54,703 bases of DNA from an uncultured Bacteroidales bacterium (GCA_946185535.1 CAMHJX010000022.1:1-54703); one strand, 5' to 3'; positions 24,101 through 31,493 are shown, counted from the stretch's first letter. A program made the numbers and translations. The notes: generated from the sequence alone by a model not told the origin.

Positions 24101-24216
24101 CCTTCATTGAAAAGTGCTTCAGGGTCGTAGTTCTCGATATGTTTTTGTGCTGATAATGAAACAGTTAAAATAGTAAACACCACCATTATCATGCCTTTGA
24201 TCAGTCCTGATTTCAT
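21157..24216 (-). CDS. exported tetratricopeptide-repeat protein of 1019 residues
   Basis: A long periplasmic scaffold protein. It begins MKSGLIKGMIMVVFTILTVS with a signal peptide ending near SLSAQ, and the remainder is a continuous array of TPR-type helical pairs of about 34 residues (for example YYEQALFEIGNTYLVHGDKR and DYDKALEYYDIYKKNLTRA), with no catalytic motif. Many repeats resemble the BamD/YbgF type used to bind partner proteins. It ends in a short basic tail (KEPKVGKSNGIEPIEME). The gene precedes the barrel protein on the same strand, so it probably holds that barrel or a peptidoglycan-linked complex in the periplasm; this is inference. Upstream on the minus strand TATTTTCG near 24240 is only an imperfect -7 match. 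Confidence 0.85.
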   Translation of the reverse strand: MKSGLIKGMIMVVFTILTVSLSAQKHIENYDPEALFNEGVLLFQNQEYGAALSVFNQYRAQAADAKSQRCVDAQYYEAVSSLYLGQADGPAKIIQFVNDNPGSTWAKHANFLYANHLFKEKKYKEALAIYEKTDTFTLTTDEAQQMQFNMGYAYFQSNELDKAMPLFHGLMMNEGKYKDSARYYYAHIQYVKEKYNEALDNFRRLRTHKDYAKVVPSYIMQIAYLKGDYQSVIEEGPDYIRQADKKRKAEMAQIVADAYFQQKDYDKALEYYDIYKKNLTRAATREAFYQMGVSKMMKGNYKDAIPDLQKVAGNNDILAQYASYYLASCYAKTDELKYARSAFFTAYSAGFDVELAEEALFDYARLSLIPGTDPFNEAVGLLDNFVAEHPDSERKAEAEEMSIYLLLNSKENDEALSRLESMKKKSAELQTVYNDLLYATGVDHFQNGNFDKAQEYFSKIMNTTQDLTKKAEACFWMGESAYQMGDHTTAGKYLLQFKGMKSATSMPEYNLADYDLGYIYYQKPDYTAAIMRFKSFIRLAKDSSQNDLKTDAYLRLGDCYFMERNYTYAINYYDQVIRPGKRNADYALYQQSLCYGAKGNVNQKINMLNDLIQAYPSTPYYEQALFEIGNTYLVHGDKRSALANFNRLIKDRPRSSYTRQAMMKVGMVYYNNNQYDQALANLKNLVASYPNTDESREAMNIIRSIYMEQNNLDEYFGYVNANGGQVKVTQQDSLAFANAEGFYLDGQYQKAQTALQYYFDNFKRGAYLLKAHYYGLECAERVGTEDQVVEHLNYILSQPDNDYTDNALLKMARIEYEKSNYNKAGECYERLFRITDEPLKRLEALEGCMKSNFFMGKYDKAIEMGEIMRQSRELTDEQVNQINHIMGKSYFEKGYYSAAIEKLDKSARNDKSVYGAESAYYSALASIKMKKYDEAENKVFDIADNFTNHDYWVAKSFIALADVYVAKDNYFQAKETLRSVIDNYKGSDLKQEARAKLAEVERKEPKVGKSNGIEPIEME

Positions 24217-24355
24217 AAGTCAAAATTTGGGCGAAAATACAAAAATCTCTCTTTGGTTTGTAAAAAAGATTAAAATTCGTTCGAAACGACAGTATGAAAA
24301 CGGAATTCATGGGTTTTTATTATCGGTTTGTGGCCGTAAGCACGGAAAAATGCAC

Positions 24356-24363
24356 TACTTTTG
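24356..24363 (+). promoter_or_regulatory. -7 element of the YidE/YbjL-type transporter gene
   Basis: TACTTTTG fits TAnnTTTG. RNA would start near 24370, which supports ATG 24398 rather than the earlier start at 24191 for the transporter. Confidence 0.6.
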
Positions 24364-24397
24364 CCGCAGATATCTAACAACCAAAAACACTACATTT

Positions 24398-25576
24398 ATG
24401 TTGAGTCTTTTCACAGGTTCAGGCATTGGTCCCACCATCCTCTATTTAGCTTTGTCCATCTTCATTGGGCTCCTTTTGGGTAAAATCAAGATCGCCAAAA
24501 TCTCATTGGGCATCACATGGGTGCTCTTTGTTGGCATCGCCTTCAGTGCATGCGGCATCAGTCTTAATGCCGAAATGCTGCATGTCATCAAGGAGTTCGG
24601 GTTGATACTCTTTGTCGTAGCTGTCGGTCTGCAAGTAGGCCCAGGCTTTTTCCGTTCCTTCAAAAAAGGCGGTCTGGCCATGAATTTGATGGCTTTGGTC
24701 AATGTTGCTCTAGGGGTGCTGATTACCGTCATCATCGCCAAAGTTGCACATCAGGATTTGGCTGACATGGCAGGTGTTTACACAGGAGCCATCACCAACA
24801 CGCCGGGTCTTTCAGCTGCACAACAAGCCGTCACCGACTTAGGCATCGAAGGTGCTGCCGACCGACTTGCGGCTGGATATGCCGTGGCCTATCCCTTGGC
24901 TGTGGTAGGCATGATCTTAACCTGTATCTTGCTTCGACCGCTCTGCCGCATCGATTTGGCGAAAGAACCCTTCACCCTCGAAACAACAGCCACTGCAACT
25001 GCCACGAGCAAGAAAGGCAAAGGTGGTTTCCTACTCATCCCCGTGTTTGTCATCATCGCTTTAGGCATCATTATCGGTTCCATCCCGATTCCAGTTGGAA
25101 TGAAAGCGCCTATCAAATTAGGTTTGGCAGGCGGTCCCTTGGTGGTGGCCATCATCGGTGGCTGGCTGGGTGTGAAGAAAGGCTGGTTCAGCACTGAGTT
25201 TACTGAAGGGCAGGGAGTTCATGCGCTTCGCGAAGTGGGTATCGCACTCTTTCTTGCTGGTGTGGGCTTGGGCGCAGGTGGCAAGTTCGTAGAGACCGTC
25301 CAAGTTCATTATATGTGGGTCGTCTACGGTGTCATCATCACCATGGTGCCACCTATCTTGGTCACGCTCTTCGGTCGTTTGGTACTGAAAATGAACTATT
25401 ACACGCTGATGGGCTTCATCGGTGGCAGCCACACCGACCCTCCTACCCTTGCCTTTGCCAACACCGTGGCGCCCGAAAGCTGCAAATTGCCCAACATGGG
25501 CTATGCCACCGTGTATCCCTTGACCATGTTCTTGAGGATTTTCACAGCGCAGCTGTTGGTGTTGCTGGCGGTGTAA
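24398..25576 (+). CDS. putative membrane transporter, YidE/YbjL/AspT-related
   Basis: A 392-residue inner-membrane protein of about ten hydrophobic helices, starting MLSLFTGSGIGPTILYLALS. It shows the duplicated YidE/YbjL membrane domain: first half with LGITWVLFVGIAFSACGISL and VGLQVGPGFFRSFKKGG, then TGAITNTPGLSAAQQAV; second half with EVGIALFLAGVGLGAGGKF, and finally GGSHTDPPTLAFA and YATVYPLTMFLRI. Proteins of this group include aspartate:alanine antiporters (AspT). The central TrkA-C regulatory domains of full-length YidE/YbjL (about 550 residues) are absent; a 20-residue Thr/Ala/Lys linker stands in their place. The transported substrate cannot be inferred. The open frame extends 69 codons upstream, but the promoter position and signal-free sequence argue against that start. 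It converges with rnpB. Confidence 0.85.
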   Translation: MLSLFTGSGIGPTILYLALSIFIGLLLGKIKIAKISLGITWVLFVGIAFSACGISLNAEMLHVIKEFGLILFVVAVGLQVGPGFFRSFKKGGLAMNLMALVNVALGVLITVIIAKVAHQDLADMAGVYTGAITNTPGLSAAQQAVTDLGIEGAADRLAAGYAVAYPLAVVGMILTCILLRPLCRIDLAKEPFTLETTATATATSKKGKGGFLLIPVFVIIALGIIIGSIPIPVGMKAPIKLGLAGGPLVVAIIGGWLGVKKGWFSTEFTEGQGVHALREVGIALFLAGVGLGAGGKFVETVQVHYMWVVYGVIITMVPPILVTLFGRLVLKMNYYTLMGFIGGSHTDPPTLAFANTVAPESCKLPNMGYATVYPLTMFLRIFTAQLLVLLAV

Positions 25577-25587
25577 TACAAAACAAA

Positions 25588-25611
25588 GAAGTCCCGCCAA
25601 AGCGGGACTTC
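25588..25611 (-). terminator. intrinsic terminator of rnpB
   Basis: GAAGTCCCGC (25588-25597) pairs perfectly with GCGGGACTTC (25602-25611) across a 4-base loop. On the minus strand it is followed by a T-rich stretch, so it terminates the RNase P RNA; it may also serve the convergent transporter gene. Confidence 0.85.
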
Positions 25612-25621
25612 CTGTTAGCTA

Positions 25622-26011
25622 ACGACCCAGACGAATAAGCGGGATTCTGTTCCCCTTGCGGGGCGACTGTCATTTCTCTAGACCTGCGGTCGCCCGCAGG
25701 CTCAAGCGCCCTACCCTGAGACGCGGACGAGCAGCCCTCTTGAAGCCCGAAAGCTTCGTTGTCTCTATACTTGGACTTGCAGCCCATAAGGTTTACCTCA
25801 TCGGAATGTCGCCACCCGATGCGTGAGCTCTTACCTCGCGTTTTCACCCTTACCCTTCGACCCTTCGACAAGCTCAGGGCGTAGGGCGGTATGTTTCTGT
25901 GGCACTTGCTGTTGCCCTTGCGGACACCTTCCTGTTAAGAAGTATGGTGCTCTGTGCTGTCCCGACTTTCCTCGCGCCGGCTGTCCCGACCCGCGACAGT
26001 CTGTCTGAATC
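25622..26011 (-). ncRNA. rnpB: RNase P RNA (bacterial type A)
   Basis: Catalytic RNA of RNase P, which matures the 5' ends of tRNAs. On the minus strand the conserved landmarks appear in order: GAGGAAAGTCGGGACA near the 5' end (universal CR-I region), a P12 region, GGGTGAAAACG, the AGAGCTCACGCATC region, and ACAGAATCCCGCTTA near the 3' end (CR-V). The ends were placed by helix P1: the 5' GATTCAGAC (26011 to 26003) pairs fully, with two G-U pairs, with GTCTGGGTC (25632 to 25624). This agrees with an RNA start 7 bases after the -7 element. The P12 helix carries an inserted dispersed repeat (25853-25879). Open frames of about 110 codons across it are spurious. Confidence 0.95.
25853..25879. repeat. 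dispersed CCCTTCGACAAGCTCAGGG repeat inside rnpB
   Basis: CCCTTCGACAAGCTCAGGG (25861-25879), preceded by a partial copy CCCTTCGA (25853-25860), sits where the variable helix P12 is expected. Related copies are at 30380-30427 and 37134-37191. Confidence 0.75.
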
Positions 26012-26017
26012 GCGCTG

Positions 26018-26025
26018 CAAAATTA
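26018..26025 (-). promoter_or_regulatory. rnpB promoter, -7 element
   Basis: Minus-strand TAATTTTG fits TAnnTTTG and ends 7 bases before the predicted first nucleotide of the RNA at 26011. Confidence 0.65.
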
Positions 26026-26053
26026 CAGTTTTTTTTGATACCGAGCCATCAAC

Positions 26054-26567
26054 TTATTGATGAAGCTCCATGCCACGCGCGAAACATGTTTGGCCATGGA
26101 AATCCTCTCCACCTTCCACACCCACATTCTTTCCGTCTTTGCTGGTAATAAACAACCAAGTTTCGCCATTGTCAAGATACTCGAAACGAAGATAACCCTC
26201 AAGAATAAGGTTTGCCTTGGTTTGGCCTGTGCGTTGTCGTATTTTTTTTCTGCAATTCCTTGGGCAAAGTGATGTAATAGTCGCCATAAGCGGTGTTGTT
26301 GGATTTATATTTTATAACATTTTGCCATCAAATGCCCCCTCATTTATCGCTCTCCCACCTGCTCATCCCGCCATGCAGCACCCTCCACCGCCACATTTGC
26401 TCATCGAAGGCCTCCACCGAGTCCTTTTTCAGGCTGTAGGCAGGCTCCTTATCGCTTCGGGTAAGGGTTTTGGCAGGTTCCTTTTGGTCACTTTGCTGGC
26501 ATCCCGCCAGCAGCAGAGCGGCCAAGGCCGCCACTGCTATTATAAAAAACAAGTTCTTATTTCTCAT
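26054..26567 (-). pseudogene. decayed lipoprotein gene with several frame disruptions
   Basis: The first 75 codons (26567-26340) read as a lipoprotein: MRNKNLFFIIAVAALAALLL, then AGC with Cys23 as anchor and a Lys/Asp/Glu-rich stretch ending in SRWESDK and a TGA. Protein-like sequence continues after it, but in shifted frames. INEGAFDGKM is in a second frame around 26335-26305. SNNTAYGDYYITLPKELQKK is back in the first frame around 26310-26240. After an AAAAAAA run, LRFEYLDNGETWLFITSKDG through ARGMELHQ and a TAA at 26054 is in a third frame. The natural reading is one former protein of about 170 residues broken by at least two indels near homopolymers. Recent decay and assembly error are both possible. 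It overlaps the membrane-protein gene before it by ATGA. Confidence 0.65.
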
Positions 26568-26941
26568 TTTTTGAAAATGATTAAAACAAGAATGTAACTA
26601 ATCAATGACATTAGTAAAAATAGAAAAACAAATAAACCTTTTAACCATCTGTATTTTTCATGTCGATATTTTGAATCAAATTCGTAGTAAATCTTTTTAT
26701 TGTTAGGGAATAGTTTTGTAAAGAATAATACTTCAATAAACAATGGTATGCAAAAAAGAACAATTAATAGTTTGTTTAACCCTGCACCAAATTGAAATAA
26801 AACAAATTGTGTTAGAGCCAAAAGATAACCAGTAAAAGCAAAGAACATTAAAAAATATCCTTGTCCGATATAATCATGCATCTTCATTTTCTTGTAGGTA
26901 TATGCTATCCTATATACACAGTAATTGAAAAGCTTTTTCAT
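26564..26941 (-). CDS. small AT-rich integral membrane protein
   Basis: A 125-residue protein with three predicted transmembrane helices (YFLMFFAFTGYLLALTQFVL, LLIVLFCIPLFIEVLFFTKL and GLFVFLFLLMSLISYILVLI), a basic N-terminus (MKKLFNYCVYRIAYTYKKMK) and a charged loop (YYEFDSKYRHEKYRW). I do not recognise the family. Base composition is much more AT-rich than in neighbouring genes, suggesting recent acquisition. It overlaps the decayed lipoprotein gene by 4 bases (ATGA) and was presumably co-translated with it. Lipoprotein plus small membrane protein pairs of this kind occur in polymorphic-toxin immunity and envelope-stress units, but nothing here proves either. Confidence 0.75.
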   Translation of the reverse strand: MKKLFNYCVYRIAYTYKKMKMHDYIGQGYFLMFFAFTGYLLALTQFVLFQFGAGLNKLLIVLFCIPLFIEVLFFTKLFPNNKKIYYEFDSKYRHEKYRWLKGLFVFLFLLMSLISYILVLIIFKK

Positions 26942-26966
26942 GAGTACTTATTAAAAGTTGCTTGTT

Positions 26967-28499
26967 TTATTCTTTTACAAATTTCCCGTCAGCTATTTCT
27001 TTGCCGCCAGAGGTGATGCGATACACATACACCCCCGCATCAAGGTTCTGTGTGTCCACGGTGATGAGGTCGCCTTGCCTAGTGGTGGCGCAGTCGAAGC
27101 ATTTTACTCCCTTCATGTCAAAAATCTGAAGCCTTAATTCGTTATGTTCCGCATGGTTTATCGGGATGTTAAAGATGCCTTTGGTGGGATTCGGATAGGG
27201 CGAAGGATGCGTCTCAGTCTCGTTTTCCTGCACCACATCCCAAGTGATTTCAATGTCCTCGCGACGGAACTTCATGAGTTCGTAATCGGTGTACGGCACC
27301 CCTTGATAATGTTCTCCGGTCATGATACGAACCAAAACAAGGCATCCTCCATCGTTGAATACAGCTGGCACACAAGGGTGGTATCTTGTATTGTCCGTTT
27401 TAATCACTTTGCGTCCGAGCAGGTTCAAATGCTTGTCAAACAATGCAATGTTTAATTGTTGATAGTCGACGACATTATACAAGAATTCGCTGAATGCACT
27501 AAAAGCGAATATTGTTGAATCGTTTACATAGGCCGTGTTTCTTTCTCGTGGCACCCATGAACACGAGTCTATCGGTTCCAAATAGTGTTGGCCATAAACA
27601 TTGCGAGCGGAATCAATTTTATATAAGGTATGGAAAGTGAACGACTGGCCTTTGTATTGCTCTACATCCAAGATAATATGTTGTCCGTCAATCCAATGCC
27701 CATCGCAACTGATATCTGAACATTCCAACCCATCAAGATTCCATAGCAGTTGTTTGGCAACAATGGTATAGGCCGTATCTGCAACCATCATTCCTGGAAA
27801 GCCGCTTGCGTTTTCAAAATTGCCATCCCCAACATATACCATCAAATTGTCTGAATTTGGGGCGTAGGTCATTGATTTTATATCCGATAACCTGACCATC
27901 TGTCTTGGATTATCCACAATCCTCAACAGTTCTCCTCCCTCGTCGAATTCAAAAAAACGCAATACACTATGGTAAAAACCGTTGTACATCGGATCTTCAT
28001 AGCTGGGAGCAGCGGCCAAGAGCACGGTTCCCTTTCTGGTTATGATGGACTTCATCGGGCTTCTATCTTCTGGAAAATCGATCAAATCGGTCACTTCATC
28101 ATCCATGTCGTATGTCCTTGACGACACGCTTTCAAGTTGGCTGTCGAACACATCCACCTGCATGTACCTTTGATAATAGGGGTCGGCGAGGCTGTCATCA
28201 CAGATACCGAATGCCATGTAGTTTCCGTTGTCAAGTTCGATGGCTGAATAATACCGAAGTGCCATCCCAGGCAAATGTATCTGTCGGCTGATATAGTTGC
28301 CATCTTTGTCCACCTTTAGGAGGAATCCGTCCCGGTCAGGGACGGATCCAACATAAAGGATATGTTCGCCGCCATCGACGGCAATCATCTCTTTTGCCAT
28401 TTCTGTTTGATCAACTGACACGGCCCATTCCTGGGCATAACTCGTCGCCGCCATAACCATCAGGCAGCAAAGCATCATGAATTGTTTTGTCGTTTTCAT
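26967..28499 (-). CDS. secreted propeller-like protein with T9SS type A sorting domain
   Basis: A 510-residue secreted protein with signal peptide MKTTKQFMMLCCLMVMAATS ending near YAQ. Residues about 25-410 contain blades typical of a beta-propeller (EHILYVGSVPDRDGFLLKVD, then NYMAFGICDDS, then FNDGGCLVLVRIM), with no recognisable active site. The last 85 residues are the type IX secretion signal (PSPYPNPTKGIFNIPI, then LDAGVYVYRI, then DGKFVKE). It is probably a surface-attached binding protein. It stands alone: a -7 element lies 26 bases upstream, and the AT-rich membrane-protein gene follows 25 bases downstream. Confidence 0.88.
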   Translation of the reverse strand: MKTTKQFMMLCCLMVMAATSYAQEWAVSVDQTEMAKEMIAVDGGEHILYVGSVPDRDGFLLKVDKDGNYISRQIHLPGMALRYYSAIELDNGNYMAFGICDDSLADPYYQRYMQVDVFDSQLESVSSRTYDMDDEVTDLIDFPEDRSPMKSIITRKGTVLLAAAPSYEDPMYNGFYHSVLRFFEFDEGGELLRIVDNPRQMVRLSDIKSMTYAPNSDNLMVYVGDGNFENASGFPGMMVADTAYTIVAKQLLWNLDGLECSDISCDGHWIDGQHIILDVEQYKGQSFTFHTLYKIDSARNVYGQHYLEPIDSCSWVPRERNTAYVNDSTIFAFSAFSEFLYNVVDYQQLNIALFDKHLNLLGRKVIKTDNTRYHPCVPAVFNDGGCLVLVRIMTGEHYQGVPYTDYELMKFRREDIEITWDVVQENETETHPSPYPNPTKGIFNIPINHAEHNELRLQIFDMKGVKCFDCATTRQGDLITVDTQNLDAGVYVYRITSGGKEIADGKFVKE

Positions 28500-28524
28500 A
28501 ACAATTAGGATTTGAAATTTTCGG

Positions 28525-28532
28525 CAAAACTA
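28525..28532 (-). promoter_or_regulatory. -7 element of the T9SS propeller-like gene
   Basis: Minus-strand TAGTTTTG fits TAnnTTTG, 26 bases before the ATG. Confidence 0.55.
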
Positions 28533-28605
28533 CAGCCGTTTCCCCACACCTGTCAAGAAAAACAATGTGCGGATTTGTGCGGGTTTTTGGCTATCGTACC
28601 GATAA

Positions 28606-30501
28606 TCAATTAGATGCAGATTCGCTCGCAAAGCCTCGAAGCGTCACGGAAAGCGGTTCATCGCTGCCAAAAACGCCTTTCAGTTTGCGGCTGCGCTCGC
28701 TCACGGTGTTGTAAGCACGCTGCATCAAGGCGGAGATGTCGGCATCCGAAAGCCCCAGCAGATAGAGGCAGCAATAGTCAAGGTCGCCCTTGGTGAGGTT
28801 GGGATAGGCCTTGGCAAGACGGCTCGTAAACTGGTTGAAGTGGCGGTCGGCAGCCTCGCGCAACGCCATCACCTGCTCCTTGCCCAAGGCATAGTCCTGG
28901 TATAATTTGCAATCCATCTGCGCTTTGAATTGTCCTTCGTTCACCCGCTCCATAATGAGGCGGCAGATAGGCTCATCGTTGAACGACACCGCTTGCGCCT
29001 CCTGTTTCGGCGCACCGTTGCCCGCCCGTTGCCGCATCTGGTCCTTCAGCTCGCGCAGCTCCTGGTTGCTCCGTTTCAGCCTCCCCGACATCGAGGCTTT
29101 CTCCAATCGGTGCGCCTCTCGTTCGGCCTCCATCTGTTGGCTCGCCATGTCGCGTTGCTGCTTCATCTTGCTCCTATAGAACAGCCAAGCCAACAGCGTA
29201 GCCACCGCAACCAGAACGCACACCACGACGATCATCCTGTTCCTCCGCAGCCGCGCTGCCTGCTGCCTTTCGGCCTCGGCTCGCTCTTGCTCCCACTGCA
29301 AATGCTGCTGGAACAGCTCGTTGAGATGTGAGACCCGCTTTTGGCTTTCGGCTGCTGCGGCTACATCTTCTATGATGAATTGGGCATATTGGTTGGCTTT
29401 CAATGTGTCGCCCTCACCAATAGCGACGTCATGCAAAGCCTTTGCTGCAAGCTTTTTTATAATGTCGTCATTTGTAAAATCAAATACTGTTTCCAAATAA
29501 ACCTTGGCAGAATCGAATTGTCTGGCATTAAGATAGATGTCGCCAATGGTTGAATATCGGGTTATTCTTTCGGTTTCGCTTTCAGCTTGTGCTGCCATGC
29601 TTTTCAGACTGGCCAAGGCTTTTATGGTGTCGTGGACTTCATAATAATCAAACAAAGCTTGTGAAGCCATCAAATCCCTGTAAACAATAGTGTTTCTGTC
29701 ATGTAAGGCATTAAACGCCGCATCATAATAGAAAACAACGCTGTCTGGTTTATGCAAGATATGATATTCTAATCCAATTTGATACAAAATATTGGCTTTA
29801 GCGTTGAGTGAAGTCGGCGCAATCTGGTTGTATAACAAGTACTGCTTGGCACAATAAATGGCGGATTCTGGCATAAGTTGGCCTTTGAACATATCAATAA
29901 GACGGCCGTATGTCAAGGCCATAAACCGCGCCTTCTTATCCACCAAATCCTTTTCCGAGAAATGGCTTTCCATAATTCGCAAGGTGTTGAGGTATTCCGT
30001 GCATGCATTCACCAAATCCCCTTGTTCATAATATCCCACACCATTCATATAATGGGCGCGAGCGGATAGGAAAACAATGTTGTCGTTTTGGTTGGGAGAT
30101 TGCGGATCAAGTCCGCAATGACGCCTAGAAGCGTGAAGAATGTCGTTCAGGGTGAAGGTTAGGCTGTCGAAATATGCTACCGCTTTCAACAGATCCTTCC
30201 TATTGCTCTGCCCATAGTCATTCTTAAACAGCAGCTCCGCAATCAGCACCTGGCAATAATGCCCCTCAAACACATCCATACTATCCGCCTTGGGACTTGC
30301 CGCAAACTCCATCATCACCGCCAAAGCACTGTCGGGATGGTGCCATAAAAGGGTGTCAATGGCTGCCAACTCTTGGGTCGGCCCTTCGACGCTTCGACAA
30401 GGCTCAGCGACCACAGGCTCAGGGACCTCAGCTGGTTTAGAGCAAGCCACCAGCATGGCCAGCCCAACCAAAAAGCTCACTATGTGCAAACACCATTTCA
30501 C
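28606..30501 (-). CDS. TPR lipoprotein/membrane regulator with a C-terminal HTH-like region and in-frame repeat insertions
   Basis: A roughly 631-residue membrane sensor-regulator. I use GTG at 30501 (MKWCLHIVSFLVGLAMLVAC, lipobox Cys20), because a -7 element (30513 to 30506) lies inside the longer frame that starts at 30528. Residues about 45-395 are TPR-type helices outside the cytoplasm. They are followed by a Glu/Arg-rich coiled coil, a transmembrane helix (MIVVVCVLVAVATLLAWLFY, about 430), another coiled coil (KRSNQELRELKDQMRQR) and a C-terminal region with LTKGDLDYCCLYLLGLSDAD and YNTVSERSRKLKGVFG. That last part resembles the LuxR-like helix-turn-helix of Bacteroidota TPR regulators. 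Two segments, VPEPVVAEPCRSVEGPTQE (about 26-44) and RRHCGLDPQSPN (about 126-137), are translated dispersed DNA repeats. Signal and targets are unknown. Confidence 0.82.
   Translation of the reverse strand: MKWCLHIVSFLVGLAMLVACSKPAEVPEPVVAEPCRSVEGPTQELAAIDTLLWHHPDSALAVMMEFAASPKADSMDVFEGHYCQVLIAELLFKNDYGQSNRKDLLKAVAYFDSLTFTLNDILHASRRHCGLDPQSPNQNDNIVFLSARAHYMNGVGYYEQGDLVNACTEYLNTLRIMESHFSEKDLVDKKARFMALTYGRLIDMFKGQLMPESAIYCAKQYLLYNQIAPTSLNAKANILYQIGLEYHILHKPDSVVFYYDAAFNALHDRNTIVYRDLMASQALFDYYEVHDTIKALASLKSMAAQAESETERITRYSTIGDIYLNARQFDSAKVYLETVFDFTNDDIIKKLAAKALHDVAIGEGDTLKANQYAQFIIEDVAAAAESQKRVSHLNELFQQHLQWEQERAEAERQQAARLRRNRMIVVVCVLVAVATLLAWLFYRSKMKQQRDMASQQMEAEREAHRLEKASMSGRLKRSNQELRELKDQMRQRAGNGAPKQEAQAVSFNDEPICRLIMERVNEGQFKAQMDCKLYQDYALGKEQVMALREAADRHFNQFTSRLAKAYPNLTKGDLDYCCLYLLGLSDADISALMQRAYNTVSERSRKLKGVFGSDEPLSVTLRGFASESASN
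30099..30119. repeat. ATTGCGGA-TCAAG-TCCGCAAT palindrome inside a coding region
   Basis: An 8-bp perfect stem with a 5-base centre. In the minus-strand reading frame it encodes RHCGLDPQ, a peptide that recurs in unrelated bacterial proteins carrying this repeat. Confidence 0.8.
30380..30427. repeat. dispersed CCCTTCGAC...GGCTCAGGGACC repeat inside a coding region
   Basis: GCCCTTCGACGCTTCGACAA then GGCTCAGCGACCACAGGCTC and AGGGACC: overlapping units of the family found in rnpB and the que operon. In frame it encodes the segment right after the lipobox of the TPR regulator. Confidence 0.7.
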
Positions 30502-30505
30502 GCGG

Positions 30506-30513
30506 CAAAAATA
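30506..30513 (-). promoter_or_regulatory. -7 element of the TPR regulator gene
   Basis: Minus-strand TATTTTTG fits TAnnTTTG. It predicts an RNA start close to the GTG at 30501, so the message may be nearly leaderless. Confidence 0.5.
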
Positions 30514-30537
30514 CTTAAAATCCAACAAATCCTTGCA

Positions 30538-31404
30538 TCATTCCCCAGTCCAAGTCTTTACAAACCGTGGCTTCCCAGCAAAATCCTCCAATACCTCAGC
30601 ATTTGAAAAGCCTATCTTATGGCAAAGCGAAAGCAGCTCCTCCCCCATCCGTTCGTTGATTTCGAACCAAACTTGGCCGCCAGGATTCAACTGCTTTTTG
30701 GCCAAAGCCAAGATTTGGCGGTAAAACCGAAGCGGGTCATCATCGGGAACGAAGAGGGCCTTTTCAGGCTCCCAATCGAGGACATTGGCCTCCATTGAAG
30801 CGCGCTCACTATCACAAACATAAGGTGGATTACTCACCACCAAATCGACGGGCTGGTTGAAATAATCGGATGTGGGATTCAATACATCATCTTGCACGAA
30901 AGACACTTTCGCGCCATTGCTTTCGGCATTCTCCTTGGCGATTTGCAGGGCGTCTCCCGAAACATCGAAGGCGATGACTTCGGCATGGGGGGATTGCTTG
31001 GCCAAGGCGATGGCGATGCAGCCTGAGCCTGTGCCGATGTCCCAGATGCGTATAGTCTTTTCTTTTGGCAGGCTTGTGCCAATTTTTTGCACAAGCTCTT
31101 CTGTTTCGGGGCGTGGGATGAGCACGGCGGGTGACACCTTTAATAATAGTTCGTTGAAACGGGCTATTCCAGTCACATATTGTACTGGTTCACCTGCCAG
31201 TAGGCGCTTGACGGCTTCACTCAGTTGATAATGCTGATGCTCATCGATGCGCAGGTCAGGACTCATCAGTTGCTGGTTCCAATCAATGCCGAAAAGGTCT
31301 TCCAAGAGGATGCGCATCAACTGTTCCGCCTCGCGCTTAGGGAACTTTTCAGCCAAAACTTCCGTGAAGTGGCGTTTTGTTTTTTGCAGATTAAATCCAA
31401 TCAT
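30538..31404 (-). CDS. prmC: peptide chain release factor N5-glutamine methyltransferase
   Basis: A 288-residue enzyme that methylates the glutamine of the GGQ motif in release factors RF1 and RF2, using S-adenosylmethionine. The N-terminal helical domain (residues 1-85) has LMRILLEDLFGIDWNQQLM. The Rossmann domain contains the SAM-binding IWDIGTGSGCIAIALAKQSP (about 119-138), FDVSGDALQIA, and the catalytic VSNPPYVCDSER (about 187-198). LIPRPETEELV (about 95-105) is the family signature. Length and motifs are complete. The plus-strand unit starting at 31494 is divergent. A -7 match (31416 to 31409) lies only 5 bases before the ATG, so its role is uncertain. The TPR regulator gene starts 36 bases downstream with its own -7 element. 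Confidence 0.95.
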   Translation of the reverse strand: MIGFNLQKTKRHFTEVLAEKFPKREAEQLMRILLEDLFGIDWNQQLMSPDLRIDEHQHYQLSEAVKRLLAGEPVQYVTGIARFNELLLKVSPAVLIPRPETEELVQKIGTSLPKEKTIRIWDIGTGSGCIAIALAKQSPHAEVIAFDVSGDALQIAKENAESNGAKVSFVQDDVLNPTSDYFNQPVDLVVSNPPYVCDSERASMEANVLDWEPEKALFVPDDDPLRFYRQILALAKKQLNPGGQVWFEINERMGEELLSLCHKIGFSNAEVLEDFAGKPRFVKTWTGE

Positions 31405-31458
31405 ATTGCAAAATTAGGAATTATGTGAAAAAGAGCAACCTGCATCAAAAAAATTATG

Positions 31459-31466
31459 TATTTTTG
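31459..31466 (+). promoter_or_regulatory. -7 element of the retropepsin operon
   Basis: TATTTTTG fits TAnnTTTG, 27 bases before the first ATG. Confidence 0.6.
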
Positions 31467-31493
31467 CAACGGATTATAAAAAACATATAGACT

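Noticed and set aside
25542-25871. 109-residue minus-strand frame
   Set aside because: It lies within RNase P RNA, whose conserved structure explains the sequence.
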